From assembly GCF_947502895.1 (NCBI RefSeq), contig NZ_CANNBM010000002.1, positions 310,001 through 374,000 of the forward strand: a DNA stretch of 64,000 nucleotides, read 5' to 3'. Below the pieces are notes generated by a model. It had not been told where the DNA came from, did not search any database, and was given only the letters and a program-made list of their open reading frames with translations. Below are positions 36,165 to 45,148 of this stretch, piece by piece (within the stretch, counting starts at the first letter, position 1; every line of letters starts with the position of its first letter). The translations under genes were made by a program, and so were the position numbers. This DNA comes from an uncultured Sulfitobacter sp. (GTDB lineage Bacteria > Pseudomonadota > Alphaproteobacteria > Rhodobacterales > Rhodobacteraceae).

Positions 36165-36443
36165 TTACTTGGCTGGTTCGGTCTTGTTGATCACGGTGGC
36201 GATCGTGGACTGGATCACGCGAATTTTCACGCCATCAGCGATCTCGACTTCAAGCTCGCCGTCATCTTTGACTTTGACAACCTTGCCGACAATACCACCT
36301 TGGGTAATCACCTGATCGCCACGACGCAAAGCTGCGACCATCGCCTGATGATCCTTGAGCTTTTTTTGCTGCGGACGGATCAGCAGGAAATACATGATCG
36401 CGAAGATAAGGATCAGCGGGATGAATTGCTCGATGCCTGACAT
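36165..36443 (-). CDS. yajC: Preprotein translocase accessory protein YajC
   Basis: A 92-residue protein: one N-terminal transmembrane helix (LILIFAIMYFLLIRPQQKK) and a small beta-rich cytoplasmic domain (GDQVITQGGIVGKV). This is the standard YajC layout, including the RPQQKK motif after the helix. I start at the ATG at 36443, since the open frame to 36533 adds only non-family sequence. First gene of the ten-gene sec-ccm operon, divergent from serS. Confidence 0.95.
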   Translation of the reverse strand: MSGIEQFIPLILIFAIMYFLLIRPQQKKLKDHQAMVAALRRGDQVITQGGIVGKVVKVKDDGELEVEIADGVKIRVIQSTIATVINKTEPAK

Positions 36444-36657
36444 GGGGTGTGGTCCTTTAATGTGCGCAGCGCGGGGACGTTCACCCGAGCTCTGATTTTG
36501 GCAGAACCTATGCGCGGCACCGCAGGTTTGCAAGGCACCCCACTGCGCAAAACGGCTCCTTCTGGCAAGTTTTGCGCCCCTCCCCGACGACCCACTATCG
36601 GGCGCGCGAATAATCGGCCATAACGCGTCAGCGATTCATCTAAATGAGGACAGACAG

Positions 36658-37950
36658 ATGCATGACATTCGTGCCATACGCGATAACCCCGATGCTTTTG
36701 ACGCCGCCCTTGCGCGGCGCGGCGATGCGGCTTTGTCCTCCCAGATTTTGACGCTCGATACAGCGCGGCGCGCCAAAATCCAGGCGGCAGAGGTTGCTCA
36801 GGCTGATCAGAACGCCGCCTCGAAACAGGTGGGCGCGGCGAAAGCCAAAGGCGATGATGCTGAATTCGAGCGTTTGCGCGCACTCGTGTCCGACAAAAAA
36901 GCCGAAGTCGCCGCCATGCAGGCCGAAGCGAAGGAACTGGATGCACAGCTTACCGATATGCTTGCCCGTATTCCCAACAGCCCTGCGGATGATGTGCCAG
37001 ACGGCGCAGACGAAGCCGACAACATCGAAGTGAAGCGTTGGGGCAATGTGCCCAACTTTGCTTTCGCCCCGAAAGAGCATTTCGATCTCGACAGTGTAGC
37101 AGCCTCGATGGATTTCGAAACGGCGGCCAAAACATCGGGCGCACGATTTGTTATGCTCAAGCGCGGTGTGGCCCGCATCCACCGCGCATTGGCGCAATTC
37201 ATGCTGGACACCCATGTAGATGAAAACGGCCTGACGGAAGTGAACTCTCCCGTGCTTGTTCGTGACGAGGCGATGTATGGCACGGACAAGTTGCCTAAAT
37301 TCGGCGAAGACAGCTACCGCACGGAAGAAGGCATGTGGCTGGTCCCGACCTCTGAAGTGCCGCTGACCTATACAGTTGCAGGCGATACGCTTGATGCGTC
37401 TGACCTGCCCCGCCGCATGACCGCGCACACGCTTTGCTTTCGCTCAGAGGCGGGTAGCGCGGGCCGCGACACATCGGGCATGCTGCGCCAGCACCAGTTC
37501 GAAAAGGTCGAAATGGTCTCCATCACCCTGCCCGAGGAATCGGACGCAGAACAAAAGCGCATGCTGGCCTGTGCCGAGGGGATATTGGAAAAGCTCGGCA
37601 TCCCCTACCGCACTGTCATTCTATGCACTGGCGATATGGGCTTTGGCGCACGGCGCACCTATGACATCGAGGCTTGGCTGCCTGGCCAGAACGCCTACCG
37701 CGAGATCAGTTCGGTCTCGACCACTGGTGATTTTCAGGCCCGCCGCATGAATGCGCGGTTCAAGCCCGAAGGCGGCGGCAAGCCGCAGTTCGTGCATACG
37801 CTCAACGGGTCGGGTCTTGCCGTAGGGCGCTGCCTGATCGCCGTGCTTGAGAACGGACAACAAGAAGACGGCAGCGTTGTACTTCCCGAGGTGCTTGCAC
37901 CCTACTTGGGCGGCAAGACAACACTTACTGCAGGTGGAATACTGGCCTGA
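36658..37950 (+). CDS. serS: Seryl-tRNA synthetase
   Basis: A 430-residue class II aminoacyl-tRNA synthetase. Residues 30-105 form the long antiparallel coiled-coil arm that grips tRNA-Ser. The catalytic core has motif 2 ([21 protein letters not shown]) and motif 3 ([16 protein letters not shown]). Full length. GAGGACAG upstream supports the ATG at 36658. It is alone between the sec-ccm operon and the convergent DUF2235 gene. Confidence 0.98.
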   Translation: MHDIRAIRDNPDAFDAALARRGDAALSSQILTLDTARRAKIQAAEVAQADQNAASKQVGAAKAKGDDAEFERLRALVSDKKAEVAAMQAEAKELDAQLTDMLARIPNSPADDVPDGADEADNIEVKRWGNVPNFAFAPKEHFDLDSVAASMDFETAAKTSGARFVMLKRGVARIHRALAQFMLDTHVDENGLTEVNSPVLVRDEAMYGTDKLPKFGEDSYRTEEGMWLVPTSEVPLTYTVAGDTLDASDLPRRMTAHTLCFRSEAGSAGRDTSGMLRQHQFEKVEMVSITLPEESDAEQKRMLACAEGILEKLGIPYRTVILCTGDMGFGARRTYDIEAWLPGQNAYREISSVSTTGDFQARRMNARFKPEGGGKPQFVHTLNGSGLAVGRCLIAVLENGQQEDGSVVLPEVLAPYLGGKTTLTAGGILA

Positions 37951-37977
37951 TAGGACGCAGCAGAATGGGGGTCGGGG

Positions 37978-39174
37978 CTAGCGCCCCGGCTCTTCCCTTG
38001 GGCGCGGCGGTTGTGGCGGTGGCGTGTCGCCAAACAAATCAGGCATCAAGTTCCGGAGTGAACGGGGGCGATAATCCCTGCGCCCTTTGACGCGCTGATC
38101 CGCACTGGGGTGCAGATCAATCGGGTGGCCTGGCCCCTTGCGCCATTTCAGCAGATTACCTGCAACAGTATAAAGCCACGGTGGCTGGTTTAGCGTATGG
38201 CTGTTTGCCATGGGATCGGGTGCGCGATCCAGCAGATCATCCATATCAATCTCCAGCCCCGCAGCCTGTGCGCCCTCGGCGATCCACTGCAAGGACTGCC
38301 CCGTGAGCGCCCGCGCTTTGGGCGCGGAGCCACCAACGATGGCATGGGTACCTGTGAACCAGACCTGTTGATAAGGCCGCGCCTCGGTCCTGTCGCCCTT
38401 GTTCAGCCCCTCGTCATCGCGCGACGCCTCCAGATTATCCCATAGCGCGGGGCGGTAGAACACCCGCCGTTCATCCAACGCCACCGCGTGCCGCGCTGCC
38501 CGCACCATCGAGCTGAGCATCGTGTCGTGAAAACGATATTTGCTGTTCCAGAGGTTCGCGACGGGCCCCAGCAAAGGCGCAGGTATCCCCAGCGAGCCTA
38601 CCGTGTCCCAGATGCCAAGATAAGCGATATCAATGCGGTGCATTTGGGCGGGGTCGTTCTGCCAAGGCGTCACAGTCCGCCAATCCATATCAGCGCGCGA
38701 TGTGGCAAAGCGGGGGCTGAGCCTGCGGCGGGCTTGCAAGATGTGCAGCGCGTCAGGATGGTTTTCAAGCCCCGGCTTGCGATAAAGCCTGAACGCCGTG
38801 TTCAGGGCCTCGGGGGTAGGATCTGCAACAATCCCGCATTTACGGATCATTCCTGCGAGAGAGCGTGCGGTGTAGGCACCACGCGAAAATCCGAAAATGA
38901 AAATCTCGTCGCCCGCCTCGTACTGCTCGCACAGCGCGGCATAGGCGTGCTTGATATTGTCATTGAGCCCCCAACCAAATGCACCGCCACCAATCTTCAT
39001 CAGGGATTTCCCAAAGAAGCCTGCGGTGTTTACGCCTGTGCCAACCCCTTCGAAATAACGGGTGTGTTGGGCATTCGTGCTGTTGGTCTTTTCAAACAGG
39101 CGAACCACGTGGGTGGGCTGTTTTATTGTCGGACTGTTCCATGTACCGTCGCAAAAAATAGCGATCCGTGCCAT
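37978..39174 (-). CDS. DUF2235 alpha/beta-hydrolase-like protein
   Basis: A 398-residue cytosolic protein of the DUF2235 (T6SS phospholipase-like / Tle) family: RIAIFCDGTWNSP at the start, YFEGVGTGV, and the nucleophile elbow GFSRGAYTARSLAGMI (GxSxG type). A catalytic Asp and His are expected further on (for example WFTGTHAIVGG). Some relatives are toxic lipases, but many solitary roseobacter copies have no partner immunity gene, as here, so lipase or esterase activity is only an inference. The start is ATG at 39174, which opens the conserved N-terminus. Confidence 0.82.
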   Translation of the reverse strand: MARIAIFCDGTWNSPTIKQPTHVVRLFEKTNSTNAQHTRYFEGVGTGVNTAGFFGKSLMKIGGGAFGWGLNDNIKHAYAALCEQYEAGDEIFIFGFSRGAYTARSLAGMIRKCGIVADPTPEALNTAFRLYRKPGLENHPDALHILQARRRLSPRFATSRADMDWRTVTPWQNDPAQMHRIDIAYLGIWDTVGSLGIPAPLLGPVANLWNSKYRFHDTMLSSMVRAARHAVALDERRVFYRPALWDNLEASRDDEGLNKGDRTEARPYQQVWFTGTHAIVGGSAPKARALTGQSLQWIAEGAQAAGLEIDMDDLLDRAPDPMANSHTLNQPPWLYTVAGNLLKWRKGPGHPIDLHPSADQRVKGRRDYRPRSLRNLMPDLFGDTPPPQPPRPREEPGR

Positions 39175-39237
39175 TGGCAAAATTCCTTTGTGCAATACCT
39201 CGCGGATGGAGAACCAGTTTTGACCAGAAAGGTCCCC

Positions 39238-39954
39238 ATGTCACGTACCGCAGCCGCAATTTTCGTGTTTATTCTGACAGTCACCTTTGCCGTCTCGCCG
39301 TTTCTGGCGGATGAATTTGGCGGCTTTGACCCAGAGCAGTTTCCTGTCCCTCAGGTGGACCCACCCGTGCAACCCGCAGGCTATGCCTTTGCGATCTGGG
39401 GAATAATCTATCTGTGGCTACTGGTCGGTATGGGCTTTGGCCTCTGGGCGCGGCGCGCAGAGGCGACCTGGCACCCCATGCGTTTGCCGTTGATCGTATC
39501 GCTTGGCGTTGGCACAGCTTGGCTTAGTGTCGCTTTGGTCAGCCCCGTCTGGGCATCGGTTTTGATCTGGGTCATGTTGATCAGCGCCTTGATCGCGCTG
39601 TTTCGCAGTCCGCGAGAGGACAACTGGTTCGCGGCGCTGCCTTTGGGCCTCTACGCCGGTTGGCTGAGTGCCGCGTCTTGTGTTTCGCTTGGGCTACTGG
39701 CAGCAGGCTATGGTTATATGGATGCAAGCACGGCCGCGCTGGCGGCTGTGTTCCTTGCGCTGGTCATCGCCTCCGCAGTGCAGAGCCAACTGGCCCGCAC
39801 ACCGACATACGGTATTGCTGTCATCTGGGCGCTGGTGGCTGTGGTGGTGCATAATCTGGGCAGCAACAGCACGGTCGCTGCCCTGGCAGCTGGCGGCGCG
39901 CTTGCACTGCTGATGCCAACATTCAAAGCTTGGCGCGCAGACCAGAGCGGGTAA
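39238..39954 (+). CDS. TspO-like Trp-rich integral membrane protein
   Basis: A 238-residue protein with about seven hydrophobic helices and many Trp residues. The FAIWGIIYLWLLVGMGFGLW segment resembles the second-helix motif of tryptophan-rich sensory proteins (TspO/MBR), but the protein is longer than classical five-helix TspO and the rest is diverged. Function is unproven; porphyrin binding cannot be assumed. AAAGG precedes the ATG. It is divergent from the DUF2235 gene and convergent with der. Confidence 0.65.
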   Translation: MSRTAAAIFVFILTVTFAVSPFLADEFGGFDPEQFPVPQVDPPVQPAGYAFAIWGIIYLWLLVGMGFGLWARRAEATWHPMRLPLIVSLGVGTAWLSVALVSPVWASVLIWVMLISALIALFRSPREDNWFAALPLGLYAGWLSAASCVSLGLLAAGYGYMDASTAALAAVFLALVIASAVQSQLARTPTYGIAVIWALVAVVVHNLGSNSTVAALAAGGALALLMPTFKAWRADQSG

Positions 39955-39980
39955 CAGAATTTTTTCCGAAAAACTCGCGC

Positions 39981-41453
39981 TCAGCGGCTACCGTCATTGC
40001 GATTACTGCCAATGTGTTTGCGCAGCTTTGACGGGGCCGCCTTCTTGCGTCCCTTGTAGGGGTTGGCATCCGACTGGCCGCGCATCCACAATCGGATAGG
40101 TGTGCCGGGCATGTCGAAATCAATGCGCAAACCGTTCACCAGATAGCGGCTGTAGCTGGCTGGCACCTTATCAGGGTGGCTACACATTACCACAAATCCG
40201 GGGGGCCGTGTTTTTGCTTGGGTCATGTAGCGCATCTTAATGCGCTTGCCCTGCGGCGCGGGGGGCGGATGCGCCTCCATCATACCTGCAAGCCAACGGT
40301 TCAGTTGAGCCGTGGTCACGCGGCGGTTCCACATTTCATAGGCGCGCATGATCGCTTGGTGCAAGCGGTCCAGCCCCCTGCCCGTTTTGGCTGATACCGT
40401 AATCAGCGGCGCGCCACGCAACTGCGGCAGCAAGCGTTCAAAACTCTCTTTGAGTTCTTTCAGCTTGCCTTGACGGTCTTCTTCCACGTCCCACTTGTTG
40501 ACAGCAATCACGACTGCACGGCCCTCACGCTCGGCCAGATCAGCGATGCGCAAATCTTGTTGTTCAAAAGGAATTTCCGCATCCAGCAGAACCACAACAA
40601 CTTCCGCGAATTTCACCGCACGCAAACCATCGCTAACGCTGAGTTTCTCCAGCTTTTCCTGAACTTTGGCCTTTTTGCGCATACCCGCCGTATCAAAGAT
40701 ACGCATCGGGACGTCTTCCCATTCAGTGATAAGCGAGATCGCATCGCGGGTGATGCCGGCTTCGGGGCCCGTCAACAGCCGGTCTTCCTTGACGATCTGG
40801 TTGATCAGCGTGGATTTACCCGCATTCGGACGCCCGACAACAGCAACCTGCATGGGCCTTGCGCGCGTCGGGACGGGCACAGCCTCCATGTCATCGCCTT
40901 CTTCTTCACTAAGATCGACATCAACCTCGGGTGAGTCGTCTTCGCGCTGCTCGGCAAAACCATCAGCCAGCGGCATGAGGATCGAATAGAGATCGGTCAA
41001 ACCCTCGCCATGCTCGGCCGAAAGGCGCACTGGCTCCCCAAGACCTAACGAATAGGCCTCAAGCACACCCGCTTCGGCAGCGTTACCTTCGGCTTTGTTC
41101 GCCGCTAGGATCACATGGGCAGAGCGTTTGCGCAGAATTTCAGCGAATACCAGATCAGACGGCGTAATACCCACGCGGGCATCCACCATAAACAAACATA
41201 TGTCGGCCATATCCACCGCGCGCTCGGTCAAGCGGCGCATACGACCTTGAAGGCTGTCATCTGTGACTTCTTCCAGACCGGCCGTGTCAATGACAGTAAA
41301 GCGTAGATCGGCCAGCCGCGCGGCCCCTTCGCGCAGATCGCGCGTTACACCGGGCTGATCGTCCACAAGGGCAAGACGTTTGCCCACAAGACGGTTGAAC
41401 AGCGTGGATTTGCCCACATTAGGGCGGCCCACAATGGCGAGGGTGAAAGACAT
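39981..41453 (-). CDS. der: Ribosome biogenesis GTPase Der
   Basis: A 490-residue protein with two tandem GTPase domains, unique to Der/EngA: Walker A GRPNVGKS at residues 9-16 and GRPNAGKS near residue 208, each followed by DxAG ([16 protein letters not shown]) and NKxD (NKAEG variant, NKWD), then a KH-like C-terminal domain. It assists 50S subunit assembly. The first domain's NKxD is NKAE, a variant often seen in the family. Last gene of the yfgM-bamB-der operon. Confidence 0.97.
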   Translation of the reverse strand: MSFTLAIVGRPNVGKSTLFNRLVGKRLALVDDQPGVTRDLREGAARLADLRFTVIDTAGLEEVTDDSLQGRMRRLTERAVDMADICLFMVDARVGITPSDLVFAEILRKRSAHVILAANKAEGNAAEAGVLEAYSLGLGEPVRLSAEHGEGLTDLYSILMPLADGFAEQREDDSPEVDVDLSEEEGDDMEAVPVPTRARPMQVAVVGRPNAGKSTLINQIVKEDRLLTGPEAGITRDAISLITEWEDVPMRIFDTAGMRKKAKVQEKLEKLSVSDGLRAVKFAEVVVVLLDAEIPFEQQDLRIADLAEREGRAVVIAVNKWDVEEDRQGKLKELKESFERLLPQLRGAPLITVSAKTGRGLDRLHQAIMRAYEMWNRRVTTAQLNRWLAGMMEAHPPPAPQGKRIKMRYMTQAKTRPPGFVVMCSHPDKVPASYSRYLVNGLRIDFDMPGTPIRLWMRGQSDANPYKGRKKAAPSKLRKHIGSNRNDGSR

Positions 41454-41532
41454 GCAAAGGCTCCGGAGACAGCGTTAGACACGCGCCATAACGCAAACTG
41501 CGCTGCGGCGAAAGCCCTGTCGCGTCTGCGCC

Positions 41533-42906
41533 CTAGCGGTAGGCCAGCAATTGGCCTTTTGCCGAGACAACATAGAGCGTCCGACCAGCCACGACGGGCG
41601 CGGAAGTTGCGCCACCCGGTATCTCGACCGACGCGGTGAGCGCGCCATTGGTCGGGCTATAGCTGCGCAATGCTCCGTCACCGGACGCGACAATCACACG
41701 GCCGCCAGCCACGATCGGGCCGTGGTGTGGCACAACGCGGCTTTGCCTTTTCGGTTTGCGCTCGGTGAAGTTTGGCAGGGCCACACCCCATATTTTCGAG
41801 CCGTCCGACGCATCAAGGCGCATCAGCTCGTTCAGATCACTTACAGCGAATACACTGCCTCCGACAGGCCATACAGGCCCAATTGCCCCTTCGCGGGCCG
41901 ACCAGATACGTGCGCCAGATGCGAGATCGAGTGCTGCGATGCGACCCGACTGATTGCCAACATAAACACGGTTGCCAGAAACGACTGGTGGTGCTGTCAC
42001 ATCCGACACATTGCTCAGCGCGCGACCGGCGCGTTTGCCCAGCACGGATGCGTCCCACCGGTTCAATCCGCCTTGGCGGAAAACCGCCTGCACTTCACCA
42101 GAACCGAAGGCGAAAATCGCAAGATCGTCTGTCAAAGCTGGTGCAGGCGCACCCAGCACGTTGTTTGTGTCGCCTGACGAGCCGACCTGCCATTCGACAG
42201 TGCCGTCTTTGCGATTGACGGCCCAGCCCGTGTTATCGCCTGCAGTTACATAGACCAAACCACCCGAAACCGTTGGCGTACCCGAACCGCTTGCATCCAA
42301 TTGCTGGGTCCAGCGTGTGGCCCCTGTACTGGCATCCAAGGCAGCCAAGACACCAAACCCGAGCGAGACATAAACAGTGTCCCCCGCCACAACCAGCCCG
42401 CCGCCCGTGGCGTCGCCAGCCTGATCGCGGGCAGGACGCACATTGACCTGCCAAAGCGTGGCACCCGACGTAGATGTCGCCGTAACAAGGGACTGGGCAT
42501 CAAGCGTGAAAATGCGGCTCCCCGATACAACAGGGTCGGCGGTGATCCGGTGCTTGCGGCTGTCGCCCTCGCCAATATCGGCAGACCACGCCAGCGTGAG
42601 CGTGCCACCCAATGCAGGGTGGCTTACGCGTGTTGCAGGGCTGCCGGTGGTGTGGGTCCAATTCGTGTTCGCCCGCGCCGCAGGGAGAGAGATTGCGCGG
42701 CTCTGGTTTCCTGCGAAGGCTGCCTGATCTGTCTCAGCCTCAAACGGGTCTTGCAGGACCGAGCGGACATCTTCACGCTGACCAGGGAGAATAATATCAG
42801 GCTCAGCGCAGGCCGTCAAAAACGTGGCGGCGCCCAAAAGGCCCAGCAGCATCATGCGCGGGCGCACTACGCGCTTTGCATCGGTCGGGAGGGTCATATG
42901 TGTCAT
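41533..42906 (-). CDS. bamB: Outer membrane assembly lipoprotein BamB-like (PQQ-like beta-propeller)
   Basis: A 457-residue lipoprotein: signal peptide with lipobox LTAC (Cys33), a ~70-residue linker, then an eight-bladed beta-propeller built from PQQ-like repeats (for example VVAGDTVYVSLGFGVLAALDASTGATRW and VVSGNRVYVGNQSGRIAALDLASGARIW). BamB assists folding of outer-membrane beta-barrels within the BAM complex. Position between yfgM and der is the same as in enterobacteria, which strengthens the call. Two ATGs (42906, 42897) are possible; the first has the better ribosome site. Confidence 0.88.
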   Translation of the reverse strand: MTHMTLPTDAKRVVRPRMMLLGLLGAATFLTACAEPDIILPGQREDVRSVLQDPFEAETDQAAFAGNQSRAISLPAARANTNWTHTTGSPATRVSHPALGGTLTLAWSADIGEGDSRKHRITADPVVSGSRIFTLDAQSLVTATSTSGATLWQVNVRPARDQAGDATGGGLVVAGDTVYVSLGFGVLAALDASTGATRWTQQLDASGSGTPTVSGGLVYVTAGDNTGWAVNRKDGTVEWQVGSSGDTNNVLGAPAPALTDDLAIFAFGSGEVQAVFRQGGLNRWDASVLGKRAGRALSNVSDVTAPPVVSGNRVYVGNQSGRIAALDLASGARIWSAREGAIGPVWPVGGSVFAVSDLNELMRLDASDGSKIWGVALPNFTERKPKRQSRVVPHHGPIVAGGRVIVASGDGALRSYSPTNGALTASVEIPGGATSAPVVAGRTLYVVSAKGQLLAYR

Positions 42907-42987
42907 TGCCTGCTCACTCTGGTCTGCATCTTACCCGAAGGTTATTCTCGAATACCCGTCTGTGCGGTGCCTGTTCGGGCGGCATCT

Positions 42988-43671
42988 TTATCCGTCACTG
43001 TCATCCAGTAGAGCACCTGACAGGTCAGGCTCTCCACCCAATGCTACAATCACCTGCAATGCACGCTGTTGCAAGTCCGGTGTGACCTGTGCATCGTCCA
43101 ACACACCCTGATAGATACCAATCGCGGCGGGAACGTCGCCTTCCTGAATAGCGATCAGCGCCAGTTGTTCTTGCGCCATAAGGCGCAAGCTACCGCCTGC
43201 GGCGCCCAACGCCTCAAACCCCTGCTTGCGTGCATTTGCATCCAGTGTCTCGGCTTGCAGGGTCAATGATTTGAATTGCGCAATCTGGCGGTAGACCTGC
43301 GGAATATCACCGTTAACGGCCACAGCATCAAGGTTCGCGACCGCGCCTTCCAGATCATCGGCGGCCAACTGCTCGGATGCGGTGAGCAGCGCCAGAACGG
43401 ATGCGGTCTGGGTCGATGGTGCCTCAATCGCCTCCAAGGCTGCAACACGGGCTGCGGGATCATCGCTTTCCAGTGCGCCTAGCATCGCATCGCCCAACCC
43501 TTCGGCCTGCGCGCGCGCCTGTGCCTTGCGGTACTCGGAGAACGCAGCGCCACCAACCAGCAACAAAACCGCCAAAACAGCAATCCAGCCATATTTCCTA
43601 AGCTTCGCCAGCATCTGATCGCGGCGCAGCTCTTCTGTGACTTCTTCGATAAATCCGTCGCTATTGCTCAT
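42988..43671 (-). CDS. YfgM-like membrane-anchored TPR protein
   Basis: A 227-residue protein with a cytoplasmic N-terminus (DGFIEEVTEELRRDQMLAKLRKYG), one helix at residues 29-46 and a periplasmic helical repeat domain. This is the layout of YfgM, an ancillary SecYEG-associated periplasmic chaperone. The start at ATG 43671 gives the family N-terminus; upstream in-frame sequence to 43812 is spurious. It is first in the yfgM-bamB-der operon. Confidence 0.82.
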   Translation of the reverse strand: MSNSDGFIEEVTEELRRDQMLAKLRKYGWIAVLAVLLLVGGAAFSEYRKAQARAQAEGLGDAMLGALESDDPAARVAALEAIEAPSTQTASVLALLTASEQLAADDLEGAVANLDAVAVNGDIPQVYRQIAQFKSLTLQAETLDANARKQGFEALGAAGGSLRLMAQEQLALIAIQEGDVPAAIGIYQGVLDDAQVTPDLQQRALQVIVALGGEPDLSGALLDDSDG

Positions 43672-43815
43672 CGGGATGGGGCCTTTGCCAATGGGTTTTC
43701 CCCCTCTTAACGAAGCAGTAGGAGCAAGCCAAGACCCAAGCCGCCTGCCCCGTGCTACCCAACAAGATCGCAGATAGGCAAAATACCAGTGTGAGTTAGC
43801 AAAAAATTTCAATTC

Positions 43816-43831
43816 TGAACTGGGCAGTTCA
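43816..43831. promoter_or_regulatory. Palindrome upstream of the RND efflux operon
   Basis: TGAACT-GGGC-AGTTCA is a perfect 6+6 inverted repeat, 84 bases before the efflux adaptor ATG, in the divergent region with yfgM. Sites of this shape are typical of TetR-type repressors, which often control RND pumps. No regulator gene lies beside it. Confidence 0.4.
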
Positions 43832-43915
43832 CTTTTGATGCACTACATACACACGTGACGGTCCATCGGCGCTCCGCTTGTGTTGCGCGACCACGCTCTT
43901 TTGACGAGGCACAAT

Positions 43916-45148
43916 ATGCGTATTTTCCCAATTCTGGCTGCGATCGCGCTTGCGGCGTTTATGTACATGGCAATTCTGGAGCGGCCTACCCTGCTGGGTT
44001 GGTTTGGCGTAGATGCGTCAGCAGCGGAAACCGTACCTGAAACGCCCACGGTTGCAGCACCTGTTTCCGATCGCAAAGTCAAAGTGGTTGCGCAAAAACT
44101 GACAGCCCAAGGGATCGACAGTGCTGTGCTGTTACGCGGACAAACGGCTGCCGCCAGACAAGTCGATGTGCGCGCTGAAACATCGGCTGTTGTTGTGTCA
44201 GAGCCGCTGCGCAAGGGCGCGAGGATCGAGGCAGGCCAGATCATGTGCCGCCTTGACGAAGGCACCCGCCGCGCAGCACTTGAACAGGCCCGTGCGCAGC
44301 AAACCGAAGCACAATCGCGCGTGCCAGAGGCCGAAGCGCGGGTGCAAGAAGCCCGCGCAAGGCTGGATGAAGCGAAGATCAACCAAAACGCGTCTTCCCG
44401 GCTCAACGCGGACGGGTTCGCCTCTACCACCCGTCTGGCAAGCTCGGACGCCGCTGTTGCGACAGCCGAAGCGGGTGTAAGCTCGGCTCTATCGGGGCTG
44501 AACGCCGCGCGCTCTGGCATCGAGGCTGCGCAGGCAGCGGTTGCTGGCGCGCAAGCCGAGCTTGAGCGTTTGGTCATCAAAGCACCATTTGACGGATTGC
44601 TGGAAAGTGACACCGCAGAACTGGGGTCTCTTTTACAACCAGGCGCGCTTTGCGCGACTGTTATCCAGCTGAACCCCATAAAGATTGTAGGATATGTTCC
44701 CGAAACTGACGTCAACCGTGTCGAGGTCGGCGCCACAGCCGGAGCGCGCTTGGCTGCTGGAGGCGGTGATGTACAAGGACGGGTTACATTCCTGTCGCGA
44801 TCTGCCGATCCGCAGACACGCACCTTTTTGGTCGAAATCGAAGTCCCGAACCCCGATTTGAAAATTCGTGATGGCCAGACCGCAGAAATACTCATCGCGG
44901 CGGATGGCGCACAGGCACATCTGGTGCCGCAGAGCGCACTAACGCTGGATGACGAGGGCACGTTGGGCCTGCGTCTGGTAGGTGAAGGAAACATCGTACA
45001 ATTCGCCGAAGTGCAATTGGTACGCGATACCGTGCAGGGTGTTTGGGTGACCGGCCTTCCTGCGGAGGCGAATGTGATTGTCGTGGGTCAGGAATATGTG
45101 GTCGAGGGCGTCGAAGTGGCCCCGACGCAGCGTGAGGTAACACAATGA
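43916..45148 (+). CDS. RND efflux periplasmic adaptor (membrane fusion) protein
   Basis: A 410-residue HlyD/AcrA-type adaptor: N-terminal membrane anchor (RIFPILAAIALAAFMYMAIL), a lipoyl half-motif VDVRAETSAVVVSEPLRKGARIEAGQ, a long coiled-coil hairpin (Ala/Glu/Arg-rich, about residues 115-215), the second lipoyl half LVIKAPFDGLLES, and a beta-barrel domain. It links the inner-membrane pump to an outer-membrane channel. CGAGG six bases upstream supports the ATG at 43916. It overlaps the permease gene by four bases. Confidence 0.92.
   Translation: MRIFPILAAIALAAFMYMAILERPTLLGWFGVDASAAETVPETPTVAAPVSDRKVKVVAQKLTAQGIDSAVLLRGQTAAARQVDVRAETSAVVVSEPLRKGARIEAGQIMCRLDEGTRRAALEQARAQQTEAQSRVPEAEARVQEARARLDEAKINQNASSRLNADGFASTTRLASSDAAVATAEAGVSSALSGLNAARSGIEAAQAAVAGAQAELERLVIKAPFDGLLESDTAELGSLLQPGALCATVIQLNPIKIVGYVPETDVNRVEVGATAGARLAAGGGDVQGRVTFLSRSADPQTRTFLVEIEVPNPDLKIRDGQTAEILIAADGAQAHLVPQSALTLDDEGTLGLRLVGEGNIVQFAEVQLVRDTVQGVWVTGLPAEANVIVVGQEYVVEGVEVAPTQREVTQ

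Noticed and set aside
37978..39174. DUF2235 gene as a type VI secretion effector
   Set aside because: No vgrG, immunity or T6SS gene is nearby; solitary copies are common, so effector status is not supported.
43843..44994. 383-residue Ser/Ala-rich minus-strand frame over the efflux adaptor
   Set aside because: Composition is typical of an antisense frame in a GC-rich gene, and the adaptor on the plus strand is clear.
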